A DNA stretch of 64,000 bases from Hymenobacter sp. BRD128 (GCF_013256625.1 NZ_CP053910.1:1-64000); one strand, 5' to 3'. Shown: positions 1 to 8,792, counted from the stretch's first letter. The notes: a model not told the origin generated them from the letters alone. Translations and numbers: made by a program.

Positions 1-6
1 CAAACC

Positions 7-234
7 ATGCCCTCTGGTCGGTGGGTGCCATTCGGCTCTTATGTGCGCGACCACACTTATTTACTGCTAAAGCAGGCCGAATACTGGGAACCTGGGTTTG
101 AAATACGCCAGTTTTTAGAGGATACCTTGCAGGAGGCATTGGCGCAACTACCAGCTGCTCAGAAAGAGTTGCCCCCGGCAGTACTGGAAAAACTACTCAA
201 GACCAATCGAAAATTGCGATCGGGTAAGGGGTAG
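7..234 (+). CDS. Hypothetical plasmid protein, possibly N-truncated by window edge
   Basis: A 75-residue reading frame ends just before the replication region. The frame is open back to base 1, so the true start may lie outside the window; ATG at 7 is the first visible start. The product is mostly helical, with a central acidic/aromatic part (EYWEPGFEIRQFLEDTL) and a basic C-terminus (KLLKTNRKLRSGKG). I do not recognise the family. Its position directly upstream of the origin and repB would suit a small plasmid maintenance or partition accessory protein, but that is inference from position only. Confidence 0.5.
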   Translation: MPSGRWVPFGSYVRDHTYLLLKQAEYWEPGFEIRQFLEDTLQEALAQLPAAQKELPPAVLEKLLKTNRKLRSGKG

Positions 235-490
235 ATTATACTGTAATAGTGCAAATCAGGGGGTTAGTAAGCTGACATACAACTAATATAACGTGTTGGT
301 TTTCAGTATAAAAAGGCATAAAATTCGCCGGTGAAATTTCACTTTTTATACTATTTTTTACTTTAAAAGTAGTGGTTTTTTAGAGGATTTTTTCAAAAAA
401 AGCTCACTAGCTAGTTTATTTTACTAAATTTATATCATTAGTATTATGGACGCCTTAACAACCAGATCTACAGTGTAATAGCTCCCTTAG
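235..490. other. AT-rich non-coding stretch upstream of iterons, probable origin DNA
   Basis: About 250 bases with long A and T runs and no convincing reading frame, in contrast to the GC-rich rest of the window. It contains a perfect 12-bp palindrome GTGAAATTTCAC at 331-342. An AT-rich segment next to iterons and a Rep_3 initiator gene is typical of the unwinding region of a theta-replicating plasmid origin. No clear DnaA box was found by eye. Confidence 0.5.
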
Positions 491-734
491 GCTGCTACAA
501 AAAAGACGCGAGGCTGCTACAAAAAAGACGCGAGGCTGCTACAAAAAAGACGTCAAACCCCATTGAGGCTGCTACAAAAAAGACGCTGGATAAATAAGCT
601 GCTACAAAAAAGACGCAAGGCTACTACAAAAAGGACGCTAGCTGGCGAAAATGGCTTCAATAAGCTTCTGTAAACCAAATAAGGCTGCTACAAAAAAGAC
701 GCTATCACTCTTGCAAGTTGCTACAAAAAAGACG
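491..734 (+). repeat. Eight replication iterons (18 bp, GCTGCTACAAAAAAGACG)
   Basis: Direct copies of an 18-bp unit start at 491, 513, 535, 568, 598, 620, 684 and 717. Six are identical; the copy at 620 differs at two bases and the copy at 717 at one. Start-to-start distances are 22, 22, 33, 30, 22, 64 and 33 bp, so most are multiples of 11 and place copies on the same helical face. The last copy ends two bases before the repB start codon. Iterons of this kind bind the Rep_3 initiator, and the overlap with the repB leader predicts autoregulation. Confidence 0.92.
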
Positions 735-736
735 CT

Positions 737-2008
737 ATGGAAGCTACCGACCCTAAACCTGACTCCAAGATTGTTGTGCAGCACAATGCACTCATCAACG
801 CACGATTCGGTATTCTACCGCTACAGATGCGGTTGTTTCTGGCGCTACTCTCCCGTATTAAGTTTGATGACACAAGTTTTAAGGAGCATTTCATTCCAGC
901 TAGCGAAATAGTATTTGATCGTCACGGTGGATCTGCTTATCAGCAAATTCAAGAAATGTGTGATGATATTACCTCTCTAAAGCTTTATATCGAGCTGCTT
1001 GAGGAAGGTACCCGCAAACGGCAACGGCGACCTAAGTTTGACTACATCCCTCTAATGGCAAAGGCTGGGTATGACGGGGAGCGGGGTGGAGTAGTAGCTG
1101 CCTTCAATCCTATTATTATGCCATATCTCCTACAATTACAGGAGAGTGGTAACTTCACTATGGCCGAATTGGCCGAGCTTCGTAAGCTCAAGAGTCCTAA
1201 TTCCGTACGCTTTTACTGGCTACTAAAAGAATACGCCGATTTTGGGAATCGTACGTTGAGTTTACAGCAGCTGCGCTATATGCTAGACATTGCTGAGCAT
1301 GAATACCCCCGTTTCAGCAACTTCAAGGCTAGAATCTTGGACCCCGCGCAAAATGAGTTAGCTGGTACTGATATACCATTCACGTATGAATTAAAGCGTG
1401 CTAATCAGAAAGTAAAAGATATCAAGTTTCTGTTCGGACAGCGCATTCCTGATGATACACAGGCTCTCTGCGTAAATCCAGTGGATACCGGACTGATATC
1501 TTCTGAATCTATCAACAAGACTGAAAATACTCAGCATTCTGAGAATATCGAGTATTCTACCTTAATTAGCACATTGCGTTCAGTCGGCGTAAGCCAGCGT
1601 AGCATTAGTCGGATCGTTGACCAACTCAACGCTCAAGAGTATGCCATAGGGTACGTCGATTTTGTATTATCCCGTATCGGTAAGCAACACCAATTAGGTA
1701 AAGTAAAGAAGCCCGCTGGTGCTATTTACAAAGCACTTGTTGAAAAATACTTGCTAGCAGAGTATAAATTGGAGTTGGCAAAGCCAGTTGTTAAGCCGCA
1801 GAAAAAGCTATTAGCTAGCACTAGCCAACTATCTGCTGAGGTGGCTTTTCCAATGCGGGAAATACGGGAGATGTATGATAATCCTGGGCCATTTCTCAAA
1901 CGCCAATTAGGTGGCCAATCTTTTGAGCAGTATCTACAGATAACTTACTTGGAACAAGGATTCGAAGTAGAGCTACGAACAGGAGAAAACTGGGTGGTTA
2001 AACGTTAG
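737..2008 (+). CDS. repB: RepB-family plasmid replication initiator (Rep_3)
   Basis: A 423-residue initiator. The N-terminal half carries the Rep_3 winged-helix signature: NALINARFGILPLQMRLFLA near residues 17-36, then a second block around 'AYQQIQEMCDDITSLKLYIE' (residues 68-87). The C-terminal part looks like a variable, lysine-rich second winged helix and tail. It is expected to bind the iterons immediately upstream and open the plasmid origin. ATG at 737 is chosen because homology begins within about 15 residues and the last iteron ends at 734. No Shine-Dalgarno-like sequence is visible, which is normal in Bacteroidota. It is the only replication gene in the window and the best evidence that this is plasmid DNA. 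Confidence 0.9.
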   Translation: MEATDPKPDSKIVVQHNALINARFGILPLQMRLFLALLSRIKFDDTSFKEHFIPASEIVFDRHGGSAYQQIQEMCDDITSLKLYIELLEEGTRKRQRRPKFDYIPLMAKAGYDGERGGVVAAFNPIIMPYLLQLQESGNFTMAELAELRKLKSPNSVRFYWLLKEYADFGNRTLSLQQLRYMLDIAEHEYPRFSNFKARILDPAQNELAGTDIPFTYELKRANQKVKDIKFLFGQRIPDDTQALCVNPVDTGLISSESINKTENTQHSENIEYSTLISTLRSVGVSQRSISRIVDQLNAQEYAIGYVDFVLSRIGKQHQLGKVKKPAGAIYKALVEKYLLAEYKLELAKPVVKPQKKLLASTSQLSAEVAFPMREIREMYDNPGPFLKRQLGGQSFEQYLQITYLEQGFEVELRTGENWVVKR

Positions 2009-2099
2009 GTAAGCTATCTCCTCCAAAATAGGAGCCTTTGTTGGCTGGTGGAGCGTATCACAAAACATGACGGTTCAGTAAACGAGTGACTGGATTACC

Positions 2100-2720
2100 T
2101 TGCCTAAAAAGCCCCGCATGCTAGCCAGTGACTTCGACGCCTATTGGCGTGCAACGTACCCCGAGGCTGTGCCCCTAGGCCATCTACTGCGTACGATTTA
2201 TCCCCGCCGGTGGCTCCGACTCTACAGCCTGCCTGAGGGACAACGCTTCCCAGTCGATGCCGCCGACTGGCGCGAACTGCTACACCGCCACCTGACCGTA
2301 TTCGCCGATCTTGTGGGCGAACCCGCCGAGTTGTTCCTGATCACAGGTGAATACGACTTCGCCGACAGCCCCCAGCCCACGCCGTGGTCATTTGCAGCCG
2401 ACGGCGTCCTGCAGCGTCTGCCCTTCACCCGCTTGTCGCCCGTGGCGTTATCGGACCTGCGCGTACCAGATGAATACCAGGTAGGGGACGTATACCGGCC
2501 CGTCTGCACACAGCTGCGGTGGACGGCCGCCACCGGCGAAGAGTTTCTGCGTGCCATCGCCGAGGAGCAGCTTCGCGCTTTTTTCGTTTCTGTGGACTAC
2601 GGTTACCTCCTGGCACCGTACGCGGGCGGCCTCGATATTATTTTCCCTGGGGAGGCAGCCCGTAACTACTTCCGCGACCAGCATCGGTCCTGGATGTCGC
2701 CCAGAGCCGACGGCTTGTAA
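2100..2720 (+). CDS. Hypothetical protein, DUF3885-like (WxRxxSLPExxR family)
   Basis: A 206-residue soluble protein. The segment RWLRLYSLPEGQRFP (about residues 37-51) and the C-terminal LLAPYAGGLDIIF ... HRSWMSPRADGL (about 169-206) recall a widespread uncharacterised family with 'W-R-x-HSLPESKRY' and 'PYDGGxD' motifs, which I remember as DUF3885-like. The assignment is from memory and unverified. The start is TTG at 2100; ATG at 2118 (residue 7) is an equally good alternative. It stands alone between repB and an IS1182 copy. Biochemical function is unknown. Confidence 0.6.
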   Translation: MPKKPRMLASDFDAYWRATYPEAVPLGHLLRTIYPRRWLRLYSLPEGQRFPVDAADWRELLHRHLTVFADLVGEPAELFLITGEYDFADSPQPTPWSFAADGVLQRLPFTRLSPVALSDLRVPDEYQVGDVYRPVCTQLRWTAATGEEFLRAIAEEQLRAFFVSVDYGYLLAPYAGGLDIIFPGEAARNYFRDQHRSWMSPRADGL

Positions 2721-2868
2721 AGAGTACTTACACGCATTTAGTAAAAGGGTCCCAGCCTTAGATATTGGGGGTGCAGAAAGTCCCTTCTCAAGCAAGTGGT
2801 TCAGAAAGTCCGCACCAAGTGCGTTTCCAGCGCGTGGAGGGGGTTGGGCAAGCCGAAAATGGGTGCGT

Positions 2869-4500
2869 CCGTAAGGTGCAGTGGCTGTTGCAGAACTCCT
2901 GCACTACCTCTACTTCCCGTTGCTAAACCGGTTATGACGGCGGTAACATCTGCGCCAGCAATGCAAAAAATGCCCTTTAAGCGATGGGACAGGTAGCGCG
3001 ATGGCCAAGCACCGTGTCCGCATAGGCTGGTGCTTGAGTAGCTTCTTGAGGTTGAAGGCAATGGCGGTGAGCAACATCGTTTTATGCGCACTGCTGCGGC
3101 CCCGGGTGTTGACCCGCCGCAGGCCATAGTGCTGGAGCAAGCTGCCAAACACGGGCTCAATCGTGCGCTGGCGCAAGCGCCGCATGTGGCGGCCTGGCCG
3201 GCTCTGCTGCCGGGCCAGCGCCCGGCGGTACTGCGCATCGTACGCGGTGCGGGTAATCTTGCGCTTCGTCGTCTTCGGCGCGCAGGTAGGCTTGCGCGGG
3301 CACAGGCGACAATCACGGCTAGAAGCGCTGTAGCGCTTACTGAGCCGGCCGTCTGGGTCAGAGTCGAAGCTTTTAAAGGGCAGGAGCTTGCCCGCTGGGC
3401 AGGTAAAGCAGTCGGCTTCTGGGTCGTAACTAAAGCCCTCAATCTGGGGCTTGTACTTGCCGAAGACCGGTATCCAGGGCGTAATGCCTTGCGCTTCAAG
3501 CAGGGCGTAATTCACCCCGTTAGAGTAGTTGGTATCCGCCGCGACTTCTCGCAAGGATAGCCCCTGCGTGGTGAGGCGCTGGTGCAGGGGCGCGACAATG
3601 CTGGGCAGCAGGGTGCAATCGCGCTGGTCGGCGAAGTCGGCCTGTACGTGGCTGATGACCCCGTGGGCCTCGTCCACGGCCATACTACAGAGATAGTTGA
3701 GGGCGCGGGCCTTACCTGGTTTGACCGAGATGCGGGCATCGGGGTCAGCCGGGCTATAGTGCGTTTTGTTGCTCAGTAGTCGGGCCTGCGGACGGCCGCG
3801 CCCCAGGGGCCCGCTGTCATTACGTAGGTAGCGGGCGTGGGTGGAGGCTAGGCGCTGTAGCTGATGCGCGGGGCTGGAAATAACGGTAGTTGGTGCAGGA
3901 ACTGGCGCGTCGGGCACTGGCTCACCAGCCACGTGCAACATAGGTGACACTGCGTCAGCAGCCTGCTTCTCGCATAGACTTTCGAGCGAAGCGTTGGCCT
4001 TGACGAAGGCTGAGTCCACGGCTTGTGTGTGGCCCGTCACGAGCCCGGCAGCCACGCACTGGACAAACACGTGCTCAAACAAGTGTTCGAAGATGGCCGC
4101 TGGGTAGAGCTGGCGGGTACGGCTGATGGTCGAATGCCAAGGCAGGTCCTCGTCTACCTCATAGCCCAAGAAGTAGAGGATGTCGAGTCGCAGGCTACAA
4201 TGCTCGACGAGCCGCCGGTCGCTGACCAGGTTTTCCAGCCGACTGACCAGCATGAGTTTAAAGAACACGACGGGGTCAAGTGAGGGCTGCCCCGTGTGGC
4301 TGTAGAGGGCCTGGGTCTGCGCATACAGAAAGTCCCAGTCGAGTAGCTCGGCTAGCCGGCGGTAGAGATTCTGCTTGGGTACGCGCTCCGACAAGCGAAA
4401 GCGCAGCACGACTTTATCGACGAACTGCTTATGGCCTTGCATAGACCTAAGATACCACTAGCCAACTACCTACTTCTGCAACAGCCACTGCACCTTGCGG
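2869..4500 (-). mobile_element. IS1182-family insertion sequence with 27-bp inverted repeats
   Basis: A 1632-bp element holding one transposase gene. Terminal inverted repeats are at 2869-2895 and 4474-4500: CCGTAAGGTGCAGTGGCTG against CCGCAAGGTGCAGTGGCTG, one mismatch, extending inward to TTGCAGAA on both sides. No target duplication is obvious. The left flank carries a short segment that recurs, inverted, near 60.8 kb. Confidence 0.85.
2910..4442 (-). CDS. IS1182-family transposase
   Basis: A 510-residue DDE transposase occupying nearly all of the element between its inverted repeats. The N-terminus (VLRFRLSERVPKQNLYRRLAE) and the block 'PSLDPVVFFKLMLVSRLENL' are the helix-rich N-terminal domain of this family. 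'QAVDSAFVKANASLESL' near residue 140 carries the first catalytic Asp. A Cys-rich segment (DCFTCPAGKLLP ... RDCRLCPRKPTC) and the C-terminal 'EPVFGSLLQHYGLRRVNTRG' carry the zinc-binding-like insert and the final Glu. It appears intact, with no stops or frameshifts. It is probably transcribed from its own promoter near the 4500 end. Confidence 0.92.
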   Translation of the reverse strand: MQGHKQFVDKVVLRFRLSERVPKQNLYRRLAELLDWDFLYAQTQALYSHTGQPSLDPVVFFKLMLVSRLENLVSDRRLVEHCSLRLDILYFLGYEVDEDLPWHSTISRTRQLYPAAIFEHLFEHVFVQCVAAGLVTGHTQAVDSAFVKANASLESLCEKQAADAVSPMLHVAGEPVPDAPVPAPTTVISSPAHQLQRLASTHARYLRNDSGPLGRGRPQARLLSNKTHYSPADPDARISVKPGKARALNYLCSMAVDEAHGVISHVQADFADQRDCTLLPSIVAPLHQRLTTQGLSLREVAADTNYSNGVNYALLEAQGITPWIPVFGKYKPQIEGFSYDPEADCFTCPAGKLLPFKSFDSDPDGRLSKRYSASSRDCRLCPRKPTCAPKTTKRKITRTAYDAQYRRALARQQSRPGRHMRRLRQRTIEPVFGSLLQHYGLRRVNTRGRSSAHKTMLLTAIAFNLKKLLKHQPMRTRCLAIALPVPSLKGHFLHCWRRCYRRHNRFSNGK

Positions 4501-4692
4501 AGCCAACCTATATTCGAAGTTCCGCTTGCGAACGGGCGAATTTACTCGACCACCTCTGCCGGTCAAAGAAAGCCGTCAGAACCAGCGGTACGCAGCGCGG
4601 ACCGGAGCCAGCCAGCGAGACCCTGCTGGCGCTAACTGAGCGCGCAAGTTGGCCGTTATAAGTAGCTTCGCCAGCTGTTCTTTGTCTACTTT

Positions 4693-6327
4693 ATGCCCTT
4701 AGCTACGCCCATCAACGACCTGTTCGAGGCCTTTTTTGACCTCTCGGCCCTGGGCGGCATCCTGTTCCGACCCGTGCAGGATGCCGCCGGCGAGGTAATC
4801 GATTTGGCGTATGAGCGCCTCAACCCGGCTGCCCAGCGGATGCTGGCGTTACCCGAGTGCCCCGCCGAGACCTTCCTGGTCCTTTACCCGCACGCCCTGA
4901 CCACGGGCATCTTTGCGTTCTACTGCGCGGCCTTTCGGACGGGCGAAGCCCGGCACGGCGAGTTTAACTACCAGTACGACGGGCTGGATAACTACTTTCA
5001 CCTGGCGGCCCAGCGCGTGGGCGAACGGCTGTTGGTCAGCTTTACCGACACCAGCGAACAGCCCCGCAGTGCCGTAGAACTGGCCCTGCGGGAAAGCCAG
5101 GCCGCGGAACGGGCCGCCCGGGCGGAGGCGGAGCGCCAGCGCGGCGAGCTGGAGCGCGTCTTTGAGCAGGCCCCGCTGGCCATCGCCGTGTACCGCGGGC
5201 CTACTTACACCATTGAGTTGGCCAACCCCACGGTGGCCCGCCTCTGGGGCCGCACCCGCGAACAGTTGCTGGGCAAGGGCCTGTTCGAGGCCCTGCCCGA
5301 AGTGGCGGGCCTCGGCTACGAGGAACTCCTCGACCGGGTGATGGCCACCGGCGTGCCCCACGTGGCCCACGCGATGGAAGCCCAACACGACCGCAACGGC
5401 CACCGCGAGACCGTGTACTGGGACTTTGTGTACGTGCCCATGTACGCCGCCGACGGCCGCATCGACGGCGCGATGGTCGTCGCCACCGAGGTAACTGAGC
5501 AGGTACGGGCCCGCCGCCAAGTGGAGCAGTTGAATGCGGTCCTGGAAACCCGCGTGCAGCAGCGCACGGAGGAATTGGCCGCCCTTAACCAAGAACTGAC
5601 CGCCACGAATCAGGAATTGCAGCAGAGCAACCGCCAGCTCACGCGTACCAACGTGGACCTGGACACCTTCGTCTACACCGCCTCCCACGACCTCAAGGCC
5701 CCGATAACCAACATCGAAAGCATCACCCAGGCCCTGCGCGAGACGCTGCCGCCCGCCGTGCAGCAGGACGAAATGACGGCCCACCTGCTGACGTTGCTGG
5801 AGCAAACCACCACCCGCTTCCAAGTCACCATTGACCAGCTGACGGACCTCTCCAAGCTCCAGCTGGCCCACGCCGGCCCCGCCGAGCCGGTGAACCTGGC
5901 CGCCGTCATCGAGTCGGTGCGCCTGGACCTGGCCCCCGCCATTACGGCCGCCCACGCGCAGCTCACGGTCGAGGTCGCGCCGGACCTGCTGGTGTCCTTC
6001 TCCCCGGCCAATCTGCGCTCGGCCGTGTACAACCTGCTCAGCAATGCGGTCAAATACCGCGACCTGGTCCGGCCCGCGCAGGTCCTGGTGCGCGCCTACC
6101 CGGCAGGCGGGCGGGTGGTCCTGGAAGTGCGGGACAACGGGCTGGGGCTGAACGCCCACCAGCAGAGCCGCCTGTTCGGCCTGTTTCAGCGCCTGCATAC
6201 CCACGTCGAGGGCACCGGCGTGGGCCTCTACACCACCAAGCGCCTGGTCGAGAACGGCGGCGGCACGGTTGCCGTGGCCAGCCAAGTAGACGCGGGCACC
6301 ACCTTTACCCTCACTTTCCCGGCGTAA
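4693..6327 (+). CDS. Soluble PAS-domain sensor histidine kinase
   Basis: A 544-residue kinase without membrane segments, so a cytoplasmic sensor. Order: PAS-like domain (about 15-125), short coiled coil, second PAS (about 150-270, IELANPTVARLWGRT), long coiled coil (about 272-325, rich in LNQELTATNQELQQSN), HisKA domain with phospho-accepting His near residue 332 (YTASHDLKAPITN), and HATPase_c (N-box NLLSNAVKYRD, G-box DNGLGLN, GTGVGLYTTKRLVENGGG). It is clearly paralogous to the kinase at 55381-58008, sharing the N-terminal 'LNPAAQRML', 'DGLDNYF' and 'LLVSFTDT' blocks. No response regulator is adjacent, so its partner is unknown. The ligand is unknown. Confidence 0.9.
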   Translation: MPLATPINDLFEAFFDLSALGGILFRPVQDAAGEVIDLAYERLNPAAQRMLALPECPAETFLVLYPHALTTGIFAFYCAAFRTGEARHGEFNYQYDGLDNYFHLAAQRVGERLLVSFTDTSEQPRSAVELALRESQAAERAARAEAERQRGELERVFEQAPLAIAVYRGPTYTIELANPTVARLWGRTREQLLGKGLFEALPEVAGLGYEELLDRVMATGVPHVAHAMEAQHDRNGHRETVYWDFVYVPMYAADGRIDGAMVVATEVTEQVRARRQVEQLNAVLETRVQQRTEELAALNQELTATNQELQQSNRQLTRTNVDLDTFVYTASHDLKAPITNIESITQALRETLPPAVQQDEMTAHLLTLLEQTTTRFQVTIDQLTDLSKLQLAHAGPAEPVNLAAVIESVRLDLAPAITAAHAQLTVEVAPDLLVSFSPANLRSAVYNLLSNAVKYRDLVRPAQVLVRAYPAGGRVVLEVRDNGLGLNAHQQSRLFGLFQRLHTHVEGTGVGLYTTKRLVENGGGTVAVASQVDAGTTFTLTFPA

Positions 6328-6347
6328 GCCCCGCTTCCTGATGCCCT

Positions 6348-6609
6348 CCTTAACGGGGTTCTCGTTGCAACGGGGCGGAAAATTACGCTAAGCCGCAACG
6401 TATTGTTTATCAATACACTTCGCTGGTGTCTCAATAAACGCTCGTTTTATGAGGCAAGCAGGAACGGGGTAGAAAGCGGCCCTAACTAATCAGCAATGTG
6501 CCTTTTATTGTCGTCTCACGAATCAATGATTTACTTCAGGCCGGCTTAGTGAGATGGCGAGACCCTTAACGCAATTTTTCGCCCCGTTGTAACGAGTACC
6601 CCGTTAAAG
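6348..6609. mobile_element. MITE-like element with 45-bp inverted ends
   Basis: The segments 6348-6392 and 6565-6609 are inverted repeats matching at 39 of 45 positions (core TAACGGGGT ... CAACGGGGCG). They enclose about 170 bp with no convincing gene. The right arm supplies the last 15 or so codons of the small gene on the minus strand, so the element appears to have inserted in that gene's 3' end. The element type is unknown; the size and lack of a transposase suggest a non-autonomous element or an IS remnant. No target duplication was recognised. Confidence 0.65.
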
Positions 6610-6899
6610 ACCTGGTTCGATTCCACGATGGCGCAACGGTTGTAGCCGGCCTCGGCCACGGCCCGCGGCACCCAGGTGCGCGTCATCCACTCCCGGTCGG
6701 CCGCCAGAAACGGGGCCATCTGCCCGTGGTCGGTCAGGATTTTGGTCAGGCCCGCGCGCTTGAGCAGGTGCAGCGCGTGCTCATACACGGCCCGCAGCGC
6801 CCCGCTGTCCATCGGCGCGGCCTACCAGCCAATGCGCACGTAGGTGTTATCGACCAGCTCGACTCGGCCCAGGGCGTTGTGGAAATAGAGGGAAACGGA
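6546..6899 (-). pseudogene. STAS/SEC14-like small protein, amber-interrupted and 3'-truncated
   Basis: Reading leftward, the frame gives LYFHNALGRVELVDNTYVRI-GW, then TAG at 6822-6824, then in the same frame AAPMDSGALRAVYEHALHLL and ILTDHGQMAPFLAADREWMT. The continuity across the stop shows one ancestral gene. The product resembles small STAS-like proteins common in Hymenobacter (pattern 'vDs..LR..Y..aL..l...g..KiLtDhr.M'); this is recalled, not searched. The original C-terminus was replaced by sequence of the inverted-repeat element. No good start codon is visible before LYFHN. Probably non-functional; the piece from ATG at 6812 might still be translated. Confidence 0.6.
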
Positions 6900-7078
6900 A
6901 GCGGGGGCGGCGGCCACGAATAAACGGGAGGGAATAGAAGCAGAACGAATAAAATAACTGGTTGCTAAAACCAAGAGCCCCCTTCTTCGTTTTTCTGTGT
7001 TGTAGGGTTGCGCCTTTATTGCCCGAGTGGCCTGCCTACTCCTCAACAAGTCCTTTTTTGCTCCCGCCCACCGCTTCC

Positions 7079-8374
7079 ATGTCCCTCGCCGCTTTGCCCG
7101 TTCAGTTCCAGCGCCTGTTCCGCGCCCTGCCCGACAACTACCTGCTACTCGCCGCCGACGGCACCGTACTCGACAATTCCGATGCCCACGTGGCCGTGTC
7201 GATGCGGCCCCGGGCGGAAGCCGTGGGACGCGACGTTTTTGCTGCCTTTCCTGCCCTCGACGCGGCCCCGCAGGCGCAATTGGCGGCCTCGCTGGCCCAC
7301 GTGCGTGCGCACCGGGAGCCCCACACCATTGCCCTGCGCTACGACCTCGAGCAGCCCACCGAGCAGGGCGGGGGCTTCGTGGTGCGCTATTGTGAAGCCA
7401 CCCACTTTCCCGTGCTCGACGACGACGGCCAGCTGCTCTACATCCTGCAGCAAACCCACGACGTGACCGAGCAAAAGTTGGCCTCCGAGCGCCAAGCCAC
7501 TCTGCAGCGCGAGCGCGACGAGGCCCAGCAATACGTCCAGTTCGTGCTCGACACCATGCCCGTGCTCGTGGCCACCACCCGCCCCGATGGCCAGGCCGAG
7601 TACTTCAACCCTCGCTGGCTGGAATTCACCGGCCGCCCGCTGGAGGAGCTAGTAAGTGGGCGCTGGACCGAGCTGGTGCACCCCGACGACCTGCCCAGGC
7701 TGGCCCGCCAGCGCGACCTGAGCGTGCACGAGCGCCGCGAGACTCAGTACGATTTCCGCCTGCGCCGCCACGATGGCCACTACCGCTGGATGCTGGGGCG
7801 CACCATGCCCCGCCTCGACGCCGAGGGCCGGGTGCAACTGCGGGTGGGCGTGTGCCTCGACATCCACGAGCAGAAGGAACTGGTCCGCGAACTGTTAGAG
7901 GCCGGCGAGCAGCAGGGCGTGCTGGCCGAGCAGGCCTACCAGGCCCACCAGCAGGTGCAGAGCCAGCGCGAAACCTTCTACTCCCTCTTCACCCAGGCCC
8001 CGGCCGTCATCGCCATCAGCAAGGGCTCTGACCACGTGTTCGAGTTCGTCAACCCCCGCTTTCAGGAGTTCTTCCCCGGCCAGGAGCTCGTCGGCCACCG
8101 CACCGCTGAGGTGGTGCCCGAGGCAGAAGCCCAGGGCTTCCTCGCCCTGCTCGACCGCGTGTACCAGACCGGCGAGCCGTTCACGGGCCACGAAATGCCC
8201 ATCGAGTTCCAGCGGCCGGGCCAGGCGCCCGACCCGCGCTATTTCAACTTCACCTACCAGGCCTTCCGCGAAAACGGTCAGATTGTGGGCGTCTCCACCT
8301 TCGCCTACGACGTCACCGACCTCGTGCGCGCCCGCCAGGCCTTCGAGGCCCGTCCATCGGCCGCGTCGGCGTAA
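7079..8374 (+). CDS. Triple-PAS sensory protein without a kinase domain
   Basis: About 431 residues, starting at ATG 7079 (MSLAALPVQFQRLFRALPDN), which fits the usual start of such proteins; upstream in-frame codons look non-coding. It has three PAS domains: an N-terminal one (about 10-140) ending in 'TEQKLASERQATLQ', a PAS/PAC pair in the middle (VRFDYRF-type 'YDFRLRRHDGHYRWMLG', about 155-265), and a third (about 300-425) ending 'STFAYDVTDLVRARQAFEA'. Hymenobacter kinases usually continue here into HisKA and HATPase domains, but the frame stops at 8374. It is either a truncated kinase or a sensor that works through partners. The next gene, 60 bp downstream, is a small helical protein. Confidence 0.8.
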   Translation: MSLAALPVQFQRLFRALPDNYLLLAADGTVLDNSDAHVAVSMRPRAEAVGRDVFAAFPALDAAPQAQLAASLAHVRAHREPHTIALRYDLEQPTEQGGGFVVRYCEATHFPVLDDDGQLLYILQQTHDVTEQKLASERQATLQRERDEAQQYVQFVLDTMPVLVATTRPDGQAEYFNPRWLEFTGRPLEELVSGRWTELVHPDDLPRLARQRDLSVHERRETQYDFRLRRHDGHYRWMLGRTMPRLDAEGRVQLRVGVCLDIHEQKELVRELLEAGEQQGVLAEQAYQAHQQVQSQRETFYSLFTQAPAVIAISKGSDHVFEFVNPRFQEFFPGQELVGHRTAEVVPEAEAQGFLALLDRVYQTGEPFTGHEMPIEFQRPGQAPDPRYFNFTYQAFRENGQIVGVSTFAYDVTDLVRARQAFEARPSAASA

Positions 8375-8435
8375 GTTCAGTTACCTTACTACACTGGCGC
8401 TGCTATGCTCCTTTTTATTCCAGTGCCTCCCGCGG

Positions 8436-8792
8436 ATGCTTAACCCCTTCGAGTTTCAACAGGCCCGCGTCAAGCAAGTCGTGTTTAAGTCCCGCCTGCG
8501 CTCGGTCCTCTACGGCGTGCGCGACGCCGAGCCCGACCTCTGCGCCCTGCCCGCCAACCCCCTGCACCAGTGGGTCGAGCAGCACCTGCGCCCTAGCTAC
8601 CCCGCCGCCGCCGAGCTGCCCCAGCTCGACGCGGTGCTGCGCCGCCAGCTGGCCCGCGGCCAGGCCCTGCTCGACCAGTACCGGCGCGGCCGCATCGAGG
8701 AGGCCCGCGCTGGCCTCACCGCCCTCGACGCCGACGCCGCCGAAATCGATGGCCTGCTCCAGTCCTTGGAGCAACAGGGCGCGGCCGCGTAG
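8436..8792 (+). CDS. Small helical protein, CZB-like bundle
   Basis: A 118-residue, probably all-helical protein (MLNPFEFQQARVKQ, then FKSRLRSVLYGV). The layout recalls the chemoreceptor zinc-binding (CZB) four-helix bundle (pattern 'ARIKHxxFKSRLRSxLYG ... W ... H'). The expected His after ARIK is Gln here, and the C-x-G-x-W helix is replaced by NPLHQWVEQHL, so zinc binding may be lost. It follows the PAS-only protein on the same strand with a 61-bp gap and may act with it. Start ATG 8436; an upstream in-frame start exists but overlaps the PAS gene and lacks family-like sequence. The family call is tentative. Confidence 0.6.
   Translation: MLNPFEFQQARVKQVVFKSRLRSVLYGVRDAEPDLCALPANPLHQWVEQHLRPSYPAAAELPQLDAVLRRQLARGQALLDQYRRGRIEEARAGLTALDADAAEIDGLLQSLEQQGAAA

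Noticed and set aside
491..734. Iterons as a CRISPR-like array
   Set aside because: 18-bp direct repeats with 4-46-bp gaps beside a Rep_3 gene are plasmid iterons.
2018..2034. Hairpin CTCCT/AGGAG after repB as a terminator
   Set aside because: Only a 5-bp stem and a weak CCTTTGTT tail.
2801..3499. 232-codon minus frame over the IS1182 left end
   Set aside because: It overlaps the transposase in another frame and runs through the terminal repeat; only its last ~15 codons match a segment elsewhere, listed as a finding.
4849..6285. 478-codon open frame antisense to the PAS kinase
   Set aside because: Low-complexity shadow of a GC-rich gene with clear PAS, HisKA and HATPase motifs on the other strand.
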